Origin: Bacteroidota bacterium
Lineage (GTDB): Bacteria > Bacteroidota > Bacteroidia > Cytophagales > Cyclobacteriaceae
NCBI GenBank assembly: GCA_003242315.1
Contig: QGUY01000222.1
Span: 1 to 6,579, forward strand
Direction of reading: 5' to 3'
Length of the DNA stretch: 6,579 bases
Under the pieces are notes generated by a model. That model was given only the letters and a program-made list of their open reading frames with translations, was not told where the DNA came from and searched no databases. How positions within the stretch are numbered: position 1 is the stretch's first letter; every line of letters starts with the position of its first letter. This document shows positions 6,368 through 6,579 of this stretch, piece after piece. Position numbers and translations under genes: made by a program.

Positions 6368-6579
6368 ATGAAAATCGTAAAAGGAAAAAAAGAGTTCTTC
6401 AAGGGAATTCGCGCTATCAAATACGAAGGTCCCGATACCGATAATCCGCTGGCCTTCAGGTACTACAACCCGAACCGCCGGGTAGGCAAAAAGACAATGC
6501 AGGAGCATCTTCGCTTTGCTATCGCCTATTGGCATACGTTCGTCTCTTTACCACATCTCGGACCCCCCAGACCGTAACA
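6368..6579 (+). CDS. xylA: Xylose isomerase, N-terminal fragment (runs off the window, 3' edge disturbed)
   Basis: Interconverts D-xylose and D-xylulose in the cytoplasm, feeding the kinase encoded just before it. The first 56 or so residues are unmistakable: KEFFKGIRAIKYEGPDTDN, PLAFRYYNP, then TMQEHLRFAIAYWHTF, as in the class II enzymes of about 440 residues. The catalytic His/Asp pair and the metal ligands lie further on and are not in the window. After WHTF the family continues with a Gly-rich (C/R)xxGxDxFGxG segment, but here the frame reads VSLPHLGPPRP and stops at TAA 6575-6577. GGACCC near 6560 followed by ACCGTAACA fits the expected GP(G)TVT if one base is removed, so indels or base errors in the last 40 bases are likelier than a real 69-residue protein. 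The ATG at 6368 sits 6 bases after the xylB stop. Confidence 0.88.

Overview
The window looks like a piece of a Bacteroidota chromosome, probably Cytophagia-like. The reasons are a small basic protein beginning MARPATKEVKLRSGFY, which I recall from that phylum, xylulokinase and xylose isomerase of the type usual there, and starts with no clear Shine-Dalgarno sequence. This placement is from memory of protein families; no search was run. Coding density is high, with no RNA gene, mobile element or CRISPR array. Both ends of the window look damaged or error-rich, as contig edges often do.

Left part (1-2724, plus strand): the C-terminal part of a Gfo/Idh/MocA-family sugar or inositol dehydrogenase, broken at its 5' edge, is followed after 16 bases by a 751-residue lipoprotein of the CRTAC1 type. 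The lipoprotein has a helical TPR-like N-terminal part with a Cys/His cluster, seven calcium-binding DxDNDGxxD propeller repeats and an ASPIC/UnbV domain.

Middle part (2755-4709): a minus-strand GNAT acetyltransferase of the phosphinothricin-acetyltransferase type converges on the lipoprotein gene. A gene-free stretch of about 340 bases separates it from a divergent plus-strand pair: a small conserved basic protein, then a class I SAM-dependent methyltransferase whose start is unclear and probably lies inside the small gene.

Right part (4710-6579, plus strand): after a T-rich then A-rich leader comes a xylulokinase (GTG start), followed after 6 bases by the first 60 or so codons of xylose isomerase. 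These two form the standard D-xylose to xylulose-5-phosphate route (XylA isomerises, XylB phosphorylates). The xylose isomerase reading becomes unlike its family about 40 bases before the window ends.

I see no clearly new system. The points most worth a second look are the Cys/His cluster in the lipoprotein, the overlap between the small basic gene and the methyltransferase, and the damaged reading frames at both edges.
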